Source: Aminobacter sp. J41
GTDB lineage: Bacteria > Pseudomonadota > Alphaproteobacteria > Rhizobiales > Rhizobiaceae
Assembly: GCF_000526635.1 (NCBI RefSeq)
Contig: NZ_JAGL01000011.1
Location: 218-64,217 of the forward strand
DNA: 64,000 bases
Direction: 5' to 3'
Shown here: in pieces, positions 27,511 through 36,281 of the stretch
How positions within the stretch are numbered: position 1 is the first letter of the stretch
Layout: the number at the start of each line of letters is the position of its first letter
Position numbers and translations under genes: made by a program
The notes under the pieces: generated by a model
What the model was told of the DNA's origin: nothing
Seen by the model: the letters and a program-made list of their open reading frames with translations, nothing else
The model's database searches: none

Positions 27511-28116
27511 ATGGCACGAACAGCTGGCTCGGACGGTGAGCGCACGGAAGCCTTGATCCGGGAGGCGGCGGCTCGCCTGATCGCGCGGCACGGCTACGAG
27601 GCCATGTCGATGCGCCAGCTCGCGGCCGAAGTCGGCGTGCAGGCTGCCTCGCTCTACCGCTATTTCCCGACCAAGGAAGACCTGCTGTTTGCGCTGATGC
27701 GCGAGCACATGGAGCAGCTGCTCGCCAGCTGGGCAGAGGCGGCGCCAACGGGCGCATCCGCGCCGGAACGCCTGACCGCGTTCGTGCGCAACCACATCCA
27801 CTTCCATGTCGAGCGCCGCCACTCCACCCACGTCAACAACATGGAGCTGCGCTCTCTGTCGCCGCAGCGCCTCAGCGCGATCCTCAAGATGCGCAACACC
27901 TACGAAAAGGAGTTGCGGCAGATCCTGCGCGAGGGCGCGGCCGACGGATCGTTCACCGTCGACGACGTCACTCTGACCGCCATGGCGATCATCCAGATGA
28001 TCACCGGTGTGATCGTCTGGTTCAGGCCGGACGAGCGCCTTTCCGTGAATGAAGTCACGACTACCTACCACCGAATGACCATGCGCCTCGTCGGAGCACG
28101 GGAAGCTAGGGAGTAA
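27511..28116 (+). CDS. TetR family regulator, probable control of leucine/isovalerate catabolism
   Basis: 201 residues. The N-terminal helix-turn-helix is clear: [20 protein letters not shown] then [20 protein letters not shown] and PTKEDLL. The C-terminal ligand domain is unspecific ([19 protein letters not shown]). It is separated by 4 bases from the isovaleryl-CoA dehydrogenase gene and is read in the same direction, with mccB next. It is therefore probably the local regulator and senses a CoA intermediate (inference from context; TetR-type Liu regulators are known in other proteobacteria). Confidence 0.85.
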   Translation: MARTAGSDGERTEALIREAAARLIARHGYEAMSMRQLAAEVGVQAASLYRYFPTKEDLLFALMREHMEQLLASWAEAAPTGASAPERLTAFVRNHIHFHVERRHSTHVNNMELRSLSPQRLSAILKMRNTYEKELRQILREGAADGSFTVDDVTLTAMAIIQMITGVIVWFRPDERLSVNEVTTTYHRMTMRLVGAREARE

Positions 28117-28120
28117 GCCG

Positions 28121-29284
28121 ATGTATGACCACGTCATGAATTTCGGCCTGGGCGAAGAAATCGATGCGCTTCGCGAGACGGTACGCCGCTTCGCGCAGGA
28201 CCGGATCGCGCCGCAGGCTGACGCAATTGATGCCGGCAACGACTTTCCGGCGCCGCTCTGGAGGGAGATGGGGGAGCTCGGCCTGCTCGGCATTACCGCC
28301 GATCCGCACTATGGCGGCACTGGCATGGGCTATCTCGCCCATGTCGTGGCGATGGAGGAGATCTCGCGGGCGTCAGCTTCGGTTGGCCTCTCCTACGGCG
28401 CGCACTCGAACCTCTGCGTCAACCAGATCAACCGCTGGGGCACGGTGGCGCAGAAGGAAAAATATCTGCCGCCGCTCTGCACCGGCGAAGCGGTCGGCGC
28501 CCTTGCCATGTCCGAACCCGGCTCGGGCTCGGACGTCGTGTCGATGCGGCTGCGCGCGGAGAAGAAGAACGACCGCTACGTGCTGAACGGCACCAAGATG
28601 TGGATCACCAACGGCCCGGAGGCGAGCACACTGGTCGTCTATGCCAAGACCGACCCGGAGAAGAATTCGCGAGGCATCACCGCCTTCATCATCGAGAAGA
28701 CGATGCCGGGCTTTTCGGTTGCGCAGAAACTCGACAAGCTTGGCATGCGCGGCTCGAACACCGGCGAGCTCGTTTTCGAGGACGTCGAGGTGCCGTTCGA
28801 AAACGTGCTGCACGAGGAAGGCCGCGGCGTGGAGGTGCTGATGTCAGGCCTCGACTATGAGCGCGTCGTGCTGTCCGGTGGGCCGCTCGGCATCATGGCG
28901 GCGGCAATGGACGTGGCCGTCCCGTACGTCCAGGAACGGCAGCAGTTCGGCCAGCCGATCGGCGCGTTTCAGCTGGTGCAGGGCAAGCTCGCCGACATGT
29001 ACACGACGATGAATGCGTGCCGCGCCTATGTCTACGCGGTGGCGGCCGCCTGCGACCGCAGGGAGACGACGCGCAAGGATGCCGCCGGCTGCATCCTCTA
29101 TGCTGCCGAGAAGGCGACGCAGATCGCGCTCGACGCGATCCAGCTCTTGGGCGGCAACGGCTACATCAACGAGTATCCGACCGGCCGCCTGCTGCGCGAC
29201 GCCAAACTCTACGAGATCGGCGCCGGCACGAGCGAGATCCGGCGCTGGCTGATCGGACGGGAGATCATGTCGGAAGCGGTTTGA
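28121..29284 (+). CDS. ivd: Isovaleryl-CoA dehydrogenase
   Basis: FAD-dependent acyl-CoA dehydrogenase of 387 residues that oxidises isovaleryl-CoA to 3-methylcrotonyl-CoA in leucine breakdown. Diagnostic for the isovaleryl subgroup is the catalytic glutamate in [16 protein letters not shown] (Glu247), on helix G rather than near the C-terminus. Other segments are [25 protein letters not shown] (130-139), MWITNGPEA and [20 protein letters not shown]. Electrons go to ETF and then to ETF-ubiquinone oxidoreductase, encoded at 45681-47360. Next gene is mccB, the following step. Also called liuA. Confidence 0.94.
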   Translation: MYDHVMNFGLGEEIDALRETVRRFAQDRIAPQADAIDAGNDFPAPLWREMGELGLLGITADPHYGGTGMGYLAHVVAMEEISRASASVGLSYGAHSNLCVNQINRWGTVAQKEKYLPPLCTGEAVGALAMSEPGSGSDVVSMRLRAEKKNDRYVLNGTKMWITNGPEASTLVVYAKTDPEKNSRGITAFIIEKTMPGFSVAQKLDKLGMRGSNTGELVFEDVEVPFENVLHEEGRGVEVLMSGLDYERVVLSGGPLGIMAAAMDVAVPYVQERQQFGQPIGAFQLVQGKLADMYTTMNACRAYVYAVAAACDRRETTRKDAAGCILYAAEKATQIALDAIQLLGGNGYINEYPTGRLLRDAKLYEIGAGTSEIRRWLIGREIMSEAV

Positions 29285-29341
29285 CCCCTTCCCCTTCCCG
29301 CCTTTAGCGGCCACACTCAGCGGCGACTCCAAGAGGATACG

Positions 29342-30949
29342 ATGCCGACACTACACTCGCAGCTGTCTACCTCTTCCGATGCGTTCAAGGCCAATGCGGA
29401 AGCGATGAAGGCGCTGGTTGCCGACATCGCCGACAAGGCCTCCGTCGTTGAGCGAGGCGGGCCGGATGAGGCGCGCGAACGACACATGTCGCGCGGCAAG
29501 CTCTTGCCCCGCGAGCGGCTGGCGCAGCTCATCGACACCGGGTCGCCCTTCCTCGAGATCGGCCAGTTCGCAGCGTGGGGCATGTATGGCGAGCATATTT
29601 CCTCGGCCGGCATGATCGCGGGCATAGGCCGCGTCGAGGGCGCCGAATGCATGATCGTCATCAACGACGCGACGGTAAAGGGCGGCACCTACTACCCGGT
29701 CACAGTGAAGAAGCACCTGCGCGCGCAGGAAATCGCGATGCAGAACAACTTGCCCTGCATCTACCTGGTCGACTCGGGCGGCGCGAACCTGCCCAATCAG
29801 GACGAGGTGTTCCCTGACCGCGAGCATTTTGGGCGCATCTTCTATAACCAGGCCAACATGTCGGCGGCAGGCATCCCGCAGATCGCCTGCGTAATGGGCT
29901 CATGCACGGCGGGAGGGGCCTATGTCCCGGCCATGTCCGACGAAACCATCATGGTGAAGAACCAGGCGACGATCTTCCTTGGCGGCCCGCCGCTGGTGAA
30001 GGCGGCGACTGGCGAGGAAGTTACGGCGGAGGAACTGGGCGGCGCGGACCTGCATACCCGCGAATCCGGCGTTGCCGACCACTACGCGGTTGATGACCGC
30101 CATGCGCTGGCGATCGTCCGGCAGATCGTGAAGAACCTCAACCGCGGCAAGAACATAAGCCTGAAACTGACCACGCCGCGACCGCCGCTATACGACCCGG
30201 AAGAAATCTACGGCGTCGTCCCGTCGGACCTGCGCAAGCCATACGATGTCCGCGAAGTGATCGCGCGGCTGGTCGATGGCTCGGAGTTCGACGAGTTCAA
30301 GCAGTACTACGGCACGACGCTCGTCACCGGCTTTGCGCACCTCTACGGCATGCCCGTCGGCATCATCGGCAACAATGGCGTGCTTTTCTCGGAAAGCGCG
30401 CTTAAGGGCGCGCATTTCATCGAGCTGTGCTGCCAGCGCAAGATCCCGCTGATCTTCCTGCAGAACATCACCGGCTTCATGGTCGGGCGCAAATACGAGG
30501 CCGGAGGCATCGCCAAGGACGGCGCCAAGCTGGTGACGACGGTGGCGACCGCACAGGTGCCGAAGCTCACCGTCATCATTGGTGGCTCGTTCGGCGCAGG
30601 CAATTACGGCATGTGCGGCAGGGCCTATTCGCCCCGCTTCCTGTGGATGTGGCCCAACGCGCGCATTTCGGTGATGGGGGGCGAACAGGCGGCGACCGTG
30701 CTGGCACTGGTCAAGCGCGAAGGGATTGAGCGGCGCGGCGACTCATGGTCAGCCGAAGAGGAAGCGGCGTTCCGCGCGCCGATCCTGGAAAAATACGAGC
30801 GCGAGGGACATCCGCTCTATTCGTCCGCACGGCTGTGGGACGACGGCATCATCGACCCGGCGCGCACCCGCGACGTGCTGGCGCTCAGCCTGTCGGCAGC
30901 ACTCAACGCGCCGATCGGCGAGACGAAATTCGGCGTATTCCGGATGTAA
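29342..30949 (+). CDS. mccB: 3-methylcrotonyl-CoA carboxylase, carboxyltransferase (beta) subunit
   Basis: 535-residue biotin-dependent carboxyltransferase that moves CO2 from carboxybiotin to 3-methylcrotonyl-CoA. Typical segments are [39 protein letters not shown] (characteristic of the MCC rather than the propionyl-CoA branch), [17 protein letters not shown] and [40 protein letters not shown] and the [10 protein letters not shown] acetyl-CoA loop are also present. It lies 57 bases after ivd. The biotin-carrying partner mccA is encoded separately at 36282. Also called liuB. Confidence 0.94.
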   Translation: MPTLHSQLSTSSDAFKANAEAMKALVADIADKASVVERGGPDEARERHMSRGKLLPRERLAQLIDTGSPFLEIGQFAAWGMYGEHISSAGMIAGIGRVEGAECMIVINDATVKGGTYYPVTVKKHLRAQEIAMQNNLPCIYLVDSGGANLPNQDEVFPDREHFGRIFYNQANMSAAGIPQIACVMGSCTAGGAYVPAMSDETIMVKNQATIFLGGPPLVKAATGEEVTAEELGGADLHTRESGVADHYAVDDRHALAIVRQIVKNLNRGKNISLKLTTPRPPLYDPEEIYGVVPSDLRKPYDVREVIARLVDGSEFDEFKQYYGTTLVTGFAHLYGMPVGIIGNNGVLFSESALKGAHFIELCCQRKIPLIFLQNITGFMVGRKYEAGGIAKDGAKLVTTVATAQVPKLTVIIGGSFGAGNYGMCGRAYSPRFLWMWPNARISVMGGEQAATVLALVKREGIERRGDSWSAEEEAAFRAPILEKYEREGHPLYSSARLWDDGIIDPARTRDVLALSLSAALNAPIGETKFGVFRM

Positions 30950-30961
30950 TTGAGTCCGAAT

Positions 30962-30995
30962 CAAAACGGGCGCCCCTCTTGCGAAGAGCGCCCGT
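30962..30995 (-). terminator. Terminator at the end of the min operon
   Basis: Stem ACGGGCG (30966-30972) / CGCCCGT (30989-30995) stacked on CTCTT (30976-30980) / AAGAG (30984-30988) with a three-base bulge. On the minus strand the stem is followed by TTTTGATT, so it ends transcription coming from minCDE and the small ORF at 31010. It also lies just past mccB on the plus strand. Confidence 0.65.
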
Positions 30996-31009
30996 CCAGG
31001 GATCGGATA

Positions 31010-31204
31010 TCAGGCGTTACCGTGCGCCTGCTCGGATAAAGCGTCCGTGCGCGGTGAGATGCCAGCCGCTTCCTCGCACTGTTCCACATGACGCAGGAGC
31101 GCCTGGTTCGAGAGAACCGCGCTGATCGTGGTGATGTCGCGGCCCTGGTAACGGGGTAGCTGCTGGACTTCCTTCAGCCTCTCGAGAAGTGCGAGTCGGG
31201 TCAT
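31010..31204 (-). CDS. Small conserved-looking hypothetical protein downstream of minE
   Basis: 64 residues (MTRLALLERLKEVQQLPRYQ...). It is predicted largely helical and polar, with no signal or membrane segment. It lies 47 bases after minE on the same strand and ends directly before a terminator, so it is probably the fourth cistron of the min operon. GGAAAGGG stands about 7 bases before the ATG. I recognise no family; a role in division is only suggested by position. Confidence 0.5.
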   Translation of the reverse strand: MTRLALLERLKEVQQLPRYQGRDITTISAVLSNQALLRHVEQCEEAAGISPRTDALSEQAHGNA

Positions 31205-31251
31205 GGCAATCCCTTTCCTTGACTGCAGGCGTTACGGGGACTTCCGTCGGC

Positions 31252-31521
31252 TCAGGCGGCCTTCTTGCCTGGCTTGAACGGAATTTCGATATCGACCGCG
31301 AGGGTCGACATCTGGTCGCCGCGCTCCATCGTCACACTGACCTTTTCCTGGTCGATCTTCATGTGCTTCTGGATCACGCGGAGGATCTCGTCGCGCAGCT
31401 TCGCGACCAGATCGGAATCGCCGCCGACGACTGCCCGTTCATGTGCGAGGAGGACCTGCAACCTTTCGCGGGCGGCCGGTGCGGATGAGGGTGGACGGGA
31501 GAATATGCGGAACAGGTTCAT
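31252..31521 (-). CDS. minE: Cell division topological specificity factor MinE
   Basis: 89 residues, the usual length. MinE stimulates MinD ATPase and drives the pole-to-pole oscillation that keeps MinC away from midcell. The N-terminal membrane/MinD-binding part is MNLFRIFSRP then APAARERLQVLLAHERAVVG. The C-terminal topological domain contains LRDEILRVIQKHMKIDQEKV and VDIEIPF. The ATG overlaps the minD stop by four bases (ATGA). Confidence 0.96.
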   Translation of the reverse strand: MNLFRIFSRPPSSAPAARERLQVLLAHERAVVGGDSDLVAKLRDEILRVIQKHMKIDQEKVSVTMERGDQMSTLAVDIEIPFKPGKKAA

Positions 31522-32336
31522 GCCGCTTTCCTTCCGAAGATCTTGCCGAAGAAGCCCCGCTTTTCATTGCCCGGAACGGTGACCTCGAGCTCCTCGCCCT
31601 TCAGTCGGCGGGCAGCGTCGAAATACGCACGCGACGGCGCGCTGGAGCCGTCTGCGATCGTGACCGGCGCGCCGACGTTCGAGGCGCGCAGAACGTCCAT
31701 GCTCTCCGGGATGATGCCGAGGAGCGGGATCGACAGGATCTCGAGGACGTCGTCGACCTTGAGCATGTCGCCGCGCGCGGCGCGGGCCGGATCGTAGCGG
31801 GTCAGCAGCAGGTGCTTTTCCATCCGCTCGCCGGCCTCGGCCTTAAGGGTCTTGGAGTCCAGCAGGCCGATGATGCGATCGGAGTCGCGAACCGAGGAGA
31901 CTTCCGGGTTGGTGACGACGATCGCAACGTCCGCATGGCGCATGGCCAGGGTCGCGCCGCGCTCTATGCCTGCCGGGCTGTCGCAGATGACCCAGTCGAA
32001 GCTCTTCTTGAGGGCGGCGATGACCTTCTCGACACCTTCGGGCGTGAGGTGATCCTTGTCGCGGGTCTGGGAGGCAGGCAGCAGGTAGAGGGTTTCGAGG
32101 CGCTTGTCGCGGATTAGCGCCTGGGTGAGCTTTGCATCGCCCTGGATGACGTTGACGATATCGTAGACGACGCGACGCTCGGCACCCATGACGAGGTCGA
32201 GGTTGCGAAGGCCGACGTCAAAGTCCACCACGACGACCTTTTCGCCGCCCTGCGCAAGAGCAGCTCCGAGCGCAGCCGACGACGTCGTCTTGCCGACGCC
32301 GCCTTTGCCCGATGTGACTACGATTACCTTGCCCAT
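31518..32336 (-). CDS. minD: Septum site-determining ATPase MinD
   Basis: 272 residues from the ATG at 32336, with AGGAGAG four bases upstream. The deviant Walker A is SGKGGVGKTT (9-18), with signature Lys11 and Lys16. DFDVGLRNLDLVMGAERRVV and VICDSPAGIERGA are MinD hallmarks. The C-terminal amphipathic membrane-targeting helix is at the end (EKRGFFGKIFGRKAA). It recruits MinC to the membrane and is displaced by MinE. In minC-minD-minE order, with a 31-base gap after minC. Confidence 0.97.
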   Translation of the reverse strand: MGKVIVVTSGKGGVGKTTSSAALGAALAQGGEKVVVVDFDVGLRNLDLVMGAERRVVYDIVNVIQGDAKLTQALIRDKRLETLYLLPASQTRDKDHLTPEGVEKVIAALKKSFDWVICDSPAGIERGATLAMRHADVAIVVTNPEVSSVRDSDRIIGLLDSKTLKAEAGERMEKHLLLTRYDPARAARGDMLKVDDVLEILSIPLLGIIPESMDVLRASNVGAPVTIADGSSAPSRAYFDAARRLKGEELEVTVPGNEKRGFFGKIFGRKAA

Positions 32337-32367
32337 TGAACTCTCCTGTTGTTGGGCTGCCTGCTGC

Positions 32368-33135
32368 TCAGCCAAGTGTGCCCGTCCTGATGGTTTCGCC
32401 TTCGAGCCAGATCTGCACGGCCTGCCCATGCAGATCCTGTTCCAGGTCCTCGGCTGTCTTGTAGTAACCGTCGATGGCGATGAGCTCTGCCTCCAGTTTG
32501 CGGCAGAAGATGCGCGCGGTGGAGTTACCCATGGTGCCGGCGAGCGCGCGCCCGCGCAGCGTGCCATAGACGTGGATGGAGCCACCCGCGATGATCTCCG
32601 CGCCCGAGGCGACGGAGCCGACGATGGTGACATCCCCATCGGGGTAGAAAATCGACTGGCCGGAACGGACCGGCTCCGAAACCATCAGCGAAGGCGAGAC
32701 CTTGACCGACGGAAGCTCGACGGGAACGACCTCGTGCTCTTCCTCGACGGCCTCAACCGCGGCCTTCTCTTCCTTCGCCTTCGGCGCCGCTTCGGACGCT
32801 ACCGGCGTCTCGATGTCGCCGGCCGGACGCCCGTCGGTCATCGCCGGCGGAAGGTCGGGACCTAAAATCGACGGACGCGCACCCTCAATGCCCATCACGC
32901 GCACATTGCGCGCATTGAGCTGGTTCACCAGTTCGCGCAGCTGCTCGCGGTCGATGGCAAGGTTCGTCAGATCGAGAACGACGGGGCGGCGCAGGAAGAA
33001 GCCTGCCGAGCGAGCCGCCAGATCATCCAGCCTGACCAACCAGTCTTCGATGGGAAGATCCGGGGTCAGCGCAAGGGCAAGGAAGGACCGCCCCTTGAGG
33101 CGTATGGGCCTGGGTTGAGTTAACACGTCGTTCAT
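32368..33135 (-). CDS. minC: Septum site-determining protein MinC
   Basis: 255 residues from the ATG at 33135 ([18 protein letters not shown]); no strong Shine-Dalgarno is visible. The N-terminal FtsZ-inhibiting domain covers about 1-110. A charged Ala/Glu linker follows. The C-terminal beta-helix domain includes [20 protein letters not shown] then [20 protein letters not shown], the conserved dimer/MinD-binding core. It blocks Z-ring formation near poles together with MinD. First gene of the operon. Confidence 0.95.
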   Translation of the reverse strand: MNDVLTQPRPIRLKGRSFLALALTPDLPIEDWLVRLDDLAARSAGFFLRRPVVLDLTNLAIDREQLRELVNQLNARNVRVMGIEGARPSILGPDLPPAMTDGRPAGDIETPVASEAAPKAKEEKAAVEAVEEEHEVVPVELPSVKVSPSLMVSEPVRSGQSIFYPDGDVTIVGSVASGAEIIAGGSIHVYGTLRGRALAGTMGNSTARIFCRKLEAELIAIDGYYKTAEDLEQDLHGQAVQIWLEGETIRTGTLG

Positions 33136-33475
33136 CTTGGTAAATTTTCGGTTTCTTCGGTGTATCGAGGGATTGGTTAACAAAAGGTTAATTAAGGCTT
33201 TAGGAAGGTACCGCTCGGAGCCCCAAACCGCCCGTTTCCAGAGCTGCAATCAAACGAGAACAACGCATCTTTTCGCTTTCTTTTCAGCCACTTGGCTAAC
33301 ACCGGCCGATTGAAACGAAATGTTACCGCACCGCCATTGCCCGAGGCTTGCGTCGTAGAAGCCCGTTCGGCAACAGGTCTTCCGGCTTTGGCAGCTTGCT
33401 GCTATTGCCCCCTACCTTGCTGCGGCATCGCCCGCGCGTTGAAGTTGCCCCCGAAAGCCCAGCAACCGGCAGGAA
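33136..33475. other. Divergent intergenic region between minC and an FAD oxidoreductase
   Basis: About 340 bases. The first 60 are AT-rich (GGTTAATTAAGG near 33190) and likely include the min promoter. The remainder is GC-rich and shows no conserved coding pattern; short ORFs there lack ribosome sites. Nothing else recognised. Confidence 0.5.
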
Positions 33476-34687
33476 ATGATGCACATCCAGAGCTTCGACA
33501 CTGTCATCCTGGGCGCCGGCGCGGCCGGTATGATGTGTGCGATTCACGCGGCAGCTAAGGGCGGGCGCGTCCTCATCATCGATCACGCCAAGGCTCCGGG
33601 CGAAAAGATTCGCATCTCCGGGGGTGGCCGCTGCAATTTCACCAATCTCGGGGCCAGCGCGAAGAATTTTCTCTCCGGCAACCCGCATTTCGCCAAGTCG
33701 GCGCTCGGCCGCTTCACGCAGCATGACTTCATCGCCATGGTCGAGAAGCACCGCATCGCCTGGCACGAAAAGACACTCGGTCAGCTCTTCTGCGACAACT
33801 CCGCCAGGGACATCATCGACATGCTGACCGCGGAAATGGCGCAGAACGGCGTCGAACTACGGCTGCGCACGACGCTCGAGAGCGTGACGAAAACCGAAAG
33901 CGGATTTTCCGTCAGCCTCGGCGGCGACGGCGCGGCGCGGATCAGCTGCAGGAATTTCGTCGTCGCCAGCGGCGGCAAATCGATCCCCAAGATGGGCGCG
34001 ACTGGCCTCGGCTACCAGATCGCCAGCCAGTTCGGCCTTGAGGTCACGGAGACGCGGGCGGCTCTCGTTCCCCTCACCTTCGGCGAAGATATGCTGGTGC
34101 ACTTTCGCGAGATGGCAGGCGTCGCCACCAGCGCGCGAATCTCATGCGGCAAAACCTCGTTCGAGGAAGCGCTCCTTTTCACCCATCGCGGTCTTTCAGG
34201 ACCCGCGATCCTGCAGATCTCATCCTACTGGCGGGAAAAGCAGCCGATCCGCGTCTGTCTTCTCCCCGAGATAAACGTTGCGGCTGAGCTTGTCGCGGCG
34301 AAGCGGCAGAACCCGCGCCAGCAGATCGCGACGGCGCTCGGCGACCTTCTCCCGAAACGGCTTGCCGCTTACTTCGCGCAGACGAATGGCTGGTCAGGAC
34401 CATTGGGCGAAACCAGCGACAAGAAACTGACCGAGATTGGCCAGCTGATCCAGGGCTGGGAGATTTTCCCGATCGGCTCCGAAGGCTACCGGACCGCGGA
34501 AGTGACGCTAGGTGGCGTCGATACGTCCGGCCTCAACTCGCGCACCATGGAGGCCAGGGACGTACCCGGCCTGTACTTCATCGGCGAGGTGGTCGACGTG
34601 ACCGGCTGGCTGGGTGGCTATAACTTCCAGTGGGCCTGGTCGTCAGGCTGGGCGGCAGGCACGGCGATCGCCGAACGCGCGGCGTGA
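33476..34687 (+). CDS. NAD(P)/FAD-dependent oxidoreductase, HI0933 / aminoacetone oxidase family
   Basis: 403 residues. The flavin-binding opening is DTVILGAGAAGMMCAIHAA, followed by the family signature KIRISGGGRCNFTN. VASGGKSIPKMGATGLGYQI and the C-terminal YFIGEVVDVTGWLGGYNFQW then AWSSGWAAG confirm the HI0933-like group. Members are annotated as aminoacetone oxidases or flavoproteins of unknown substrate. AGGA lies just upstream of the first of two adjacent ATGs. The gene stands alone between minC and a convergent acetyltransferase. Confidence 0.9.
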   Translation: MMHIQSFDTVILGAGAAGMMCAIHAAAKGGRVLIIDHAKAPGEKIRISGGGRCNFTNLGASAKNFLSGNPHFAKSALGRFTQHDFIAMVEKHRIAWHEKTLGQLFCDNSARDIIDMLTAEMAQNGVELRLRTTLESVTKTESGFSVSLGGDGAARISCRNFVVASGGKSIPKMGATGLGYQIASQFGLEVTETRAALVPLTFGEDMLVHFREMAGVATSARISCGKTSFEEALLFTHRGLSGPAILQISSYWREKQPIRVCLLPEINVAAELVAAKRQNPRQQIATALGDLLPKRLAAYFAQTNGWSGPLGETSDKKLTEIGQLIQGWEIFPIGSEGYRTAEVTLGGVDTSGLNSRTMEARDVPGLYFIGEVVDVTGWLGGYNFQWAWSSGWAAGTAIAERAA

Positions 34688-34706
34688 CCGCACCTACCTT
34701 CGCGCG

Positions 34707-35342
34707 TCAGACGCCGGCTATTTCCGCCTTCCAGAAGCGGTAGAGGCCGTCGATGTCACTGGAGGTCATCAGCGACATCGCCCGGCTCAGCACCTCCTCC
34801 GGCCAGTCCCACCAGCAGATTTCCAGCAGCTTTTCGATCTCCTCATCGCTGAAGCGCTTGCGGATCACCCGCGCCGGATTACCTCCGACAATCGCGTAAG
34901 GCTCGACGTCGCGGGTCACCAGCGCCCGCGTACCGATGATCGCACCGTGCCCAACCTGCACGCCCGGCATGATGATCGCCTCCGAGCCGATCCAGACGTC
35001 GTTGCCGACGACCGTATCCCCGGCGGGGAGATAGCCGTTGGCGGCGCCTTCGAACTCCAGCGCATCCGGCACAAATGCGAACGGGAACGTGCTGATCCAC
35101 TCGCTGCGGTGCCCCTGGTTGCCGGCCATGATGAAGGCTGCGCCCGATCCAATTGAGCAGAACGAGCCAATCACCAGCCGGTCGCCATCCTCGTCGGGCA
35201 GAAGATAGCGGGCGCAATCCTCGAAGCTGTGGCGGTGATAGTAGCCGGAATAGTAGCTGTAGCGTCCCACACTGATGCGCGGGTTAGAGACCTGACGGTC
35301 AAGCGGAATGCCCTTGAACGGGCTCTCGAAAAAGTTGGTCAT
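34707..35342 (-). CDS. CatB-type (XAT) O-acetyltransferase
   Basis: 211 residues from the ATG at 35342 ([14 protein letters not shown]), with AGGTGGA upstream; a GTG at 35357 is an alternative. Hexapeptide-repeat left-handed beta-helix with [30 protein letters not shown] then [11 protein letters not shown] (containing the catalytic His region) and [20 protein letters not shown]. The end is [15 protein letters not shown]. This matches xenobiotic acetyltransferases such as the chromosomal CatB of Agrobacterium, which can acetylate chloramphenicol. The natural substrate and any resistance here are unproven. A 16-bp palindrome lies upstream. Confidence 0.85.
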   Translation of the reverse strand: MTNFFESPFKGIPLDRQVSNPRISVGRYSYYSGYYHRHSFEDCARYLLPDEDGDRLVIGSFCSIGSGAAFIMAGNQGHRSEWISTFPFAFVPDALEFEGAANGYLPAGDTVVGNDVWIGSEAIIMPGVQVGHGAIIGTRALVTRDVEPYAIVGGNPARVIRKRFSDEEIEKLLEICWWDWPEEVLSRAMSLMTSSDIDGLYRFWKAEIAGV

Positions 35343-35366
35343 GTTGTCCACCTGCACGGACCTGCG

Positions 35367-35382
35367 GCAGGCAGCTGCCTGC
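35367..35382. promoter_or_regulatory. 16-bp perfect palindrome upstream of the acetyltransferase
   Basis: GCAGGCAGCTGCCTGC is a perfect palindrome 24 bases upstream of the acetyltransferase start, in the likely promoter or leader. Possible operator or leader hairpin. Confidence 0.4.
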
Positions 35383-35448
35383 GGTCGGTCCTAAGATTTT
35401 GGGGTAATTGAAGGTGAGCGGCAACGGCCGGAGCCTTGCCGGTCGTGA

Positions 35449-35472
35449 GTTCCTGGCACGCGGTGCCGGAAC
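35449..35472. repeat. Strong hairpin between the DUF922 gene and the acetyltransferase
   Basis: GTTCC/GGAAC and GGCAC/GTGCC arms form a ten-base-pair stem with one bulged T and a GCG loop. No T-tract follows on either strand, so a factor-dependent terminator or leader structure are both possible. Confidence 0.4.
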
Positions 35473-35557
35473 TAGCTGCAGGTGGTACAGTGCGTCGCCT
35501 TCATGCGAAAAATTGTAGAGCGAGGAGCGCTGCGTCGCAAGCCGGGATTTGCTCGGG

Positions 35558-36160
35558 TTACCGGTCGCCATTGACGAGTTCGAGAACCAGCCGGTGCACA
35601 TTCCCGCCATCGCTCATCTCGACGCGGTCGAAGTCGCGACTGCGGGCGCGCTGGCGCTCGGAGATCGGGCCCAGCTGGCTCTGCAGCGCGGCGCGCACCT
35701 TCTTGCAGTCGGGGTCGTTCGGCGCGCTGAGACCGACCGAGACCTTTTCAATCTCCTTCACCATGTCGACAATGATGTCGCCGTGCACCTTCTCGTGCGC
35801 GGTGACTCCCGAAATGAAGCGCTCCCACAGCCGCTTCGTCGCCGCCGGCATGTTTCCTGACGCCTTCGGCAGTCGGTAGGTGATGGTGAGGCTGGGCCGC
35901 GCCGAGACCAGCTTGCAGGAGCCGTCCGGCTGGGGGCGGTAGTCGCGCGACCAGAGCAGCTTGAAATCCGTGTAGGCGATGACGTTCCCTGGCCCGACCC
36001 GCGGGCCGTTCGCGCCGATCGACCGATAGAGCTCGATGCCCGAGCCGCCGCTGACGCGGTAGTGCTCGACGCGTTCCTGCGGCTTCCAGTCGGCAGCGAT
36101 GGCCAAAGTCGGCGCGAGCGCGCAGGCGGCGAAGATAAAGGGACGGAAGAAACGAAGCAT
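35558..36160 (-). CDS. Secreted DUF922 putative zinc protease
   Basis: 200 residues from the ATG at 36160, with GGAGG four bases upstream. The signal peptide MLRFFRPFIFAACALAPTLA ends AIA-ADW, so the protein is periplasmic or exported. The central region SRDYRPQPDGSCKLVSARPS then LTITYRLP is characteristic of DUF922. An HExxH-like zinc motif is present as AHEKVHGD (His122, Glu123, His126). Proteins of this family are predicted Zn-dependent proteases; activity is not proven. Divergent from mccA, with 121 bases between starts. Confidence 0.85.
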   Translation of the reverse strand: MLRFFRPFIFAACALAPTLAIAADWKPQERVEHYRVSGGSGIELYRSIGANGPRVGPGNVIAYTDFKLLWSRDYRPQPDGSCKLVSARPSLTITYRLPKASGNMPAATKRLWERFISGVTAHEKVHGDIIVDMVKEIEKVSVGLSAPNDPDCKKVRAALQSQLGPISERQRARSRDFDRVEMSDGGNVHRLVLELVNGDR

Positions 36161-36281
36161 CTGGCCTCCGGAAAATCGCCGCCAAGATGCCCCGGATGTT
36201 TCCGCAAACACAAGAACCGGCGATGCTGGACGAGGCGATAAGCCTTCCCTACTCTGCGACCTGGAGAAAAGGGAGAAGCCG

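Noticed and set aside
33292-33558. 88-codon plus-strand ORF upstream of the FAD oxidoreductase
   Set aside because: Overlaps the oxidoreductase start in another frame, lacks a Shine-Dalgarno, and has an odd Cys/Pro-rich composition.
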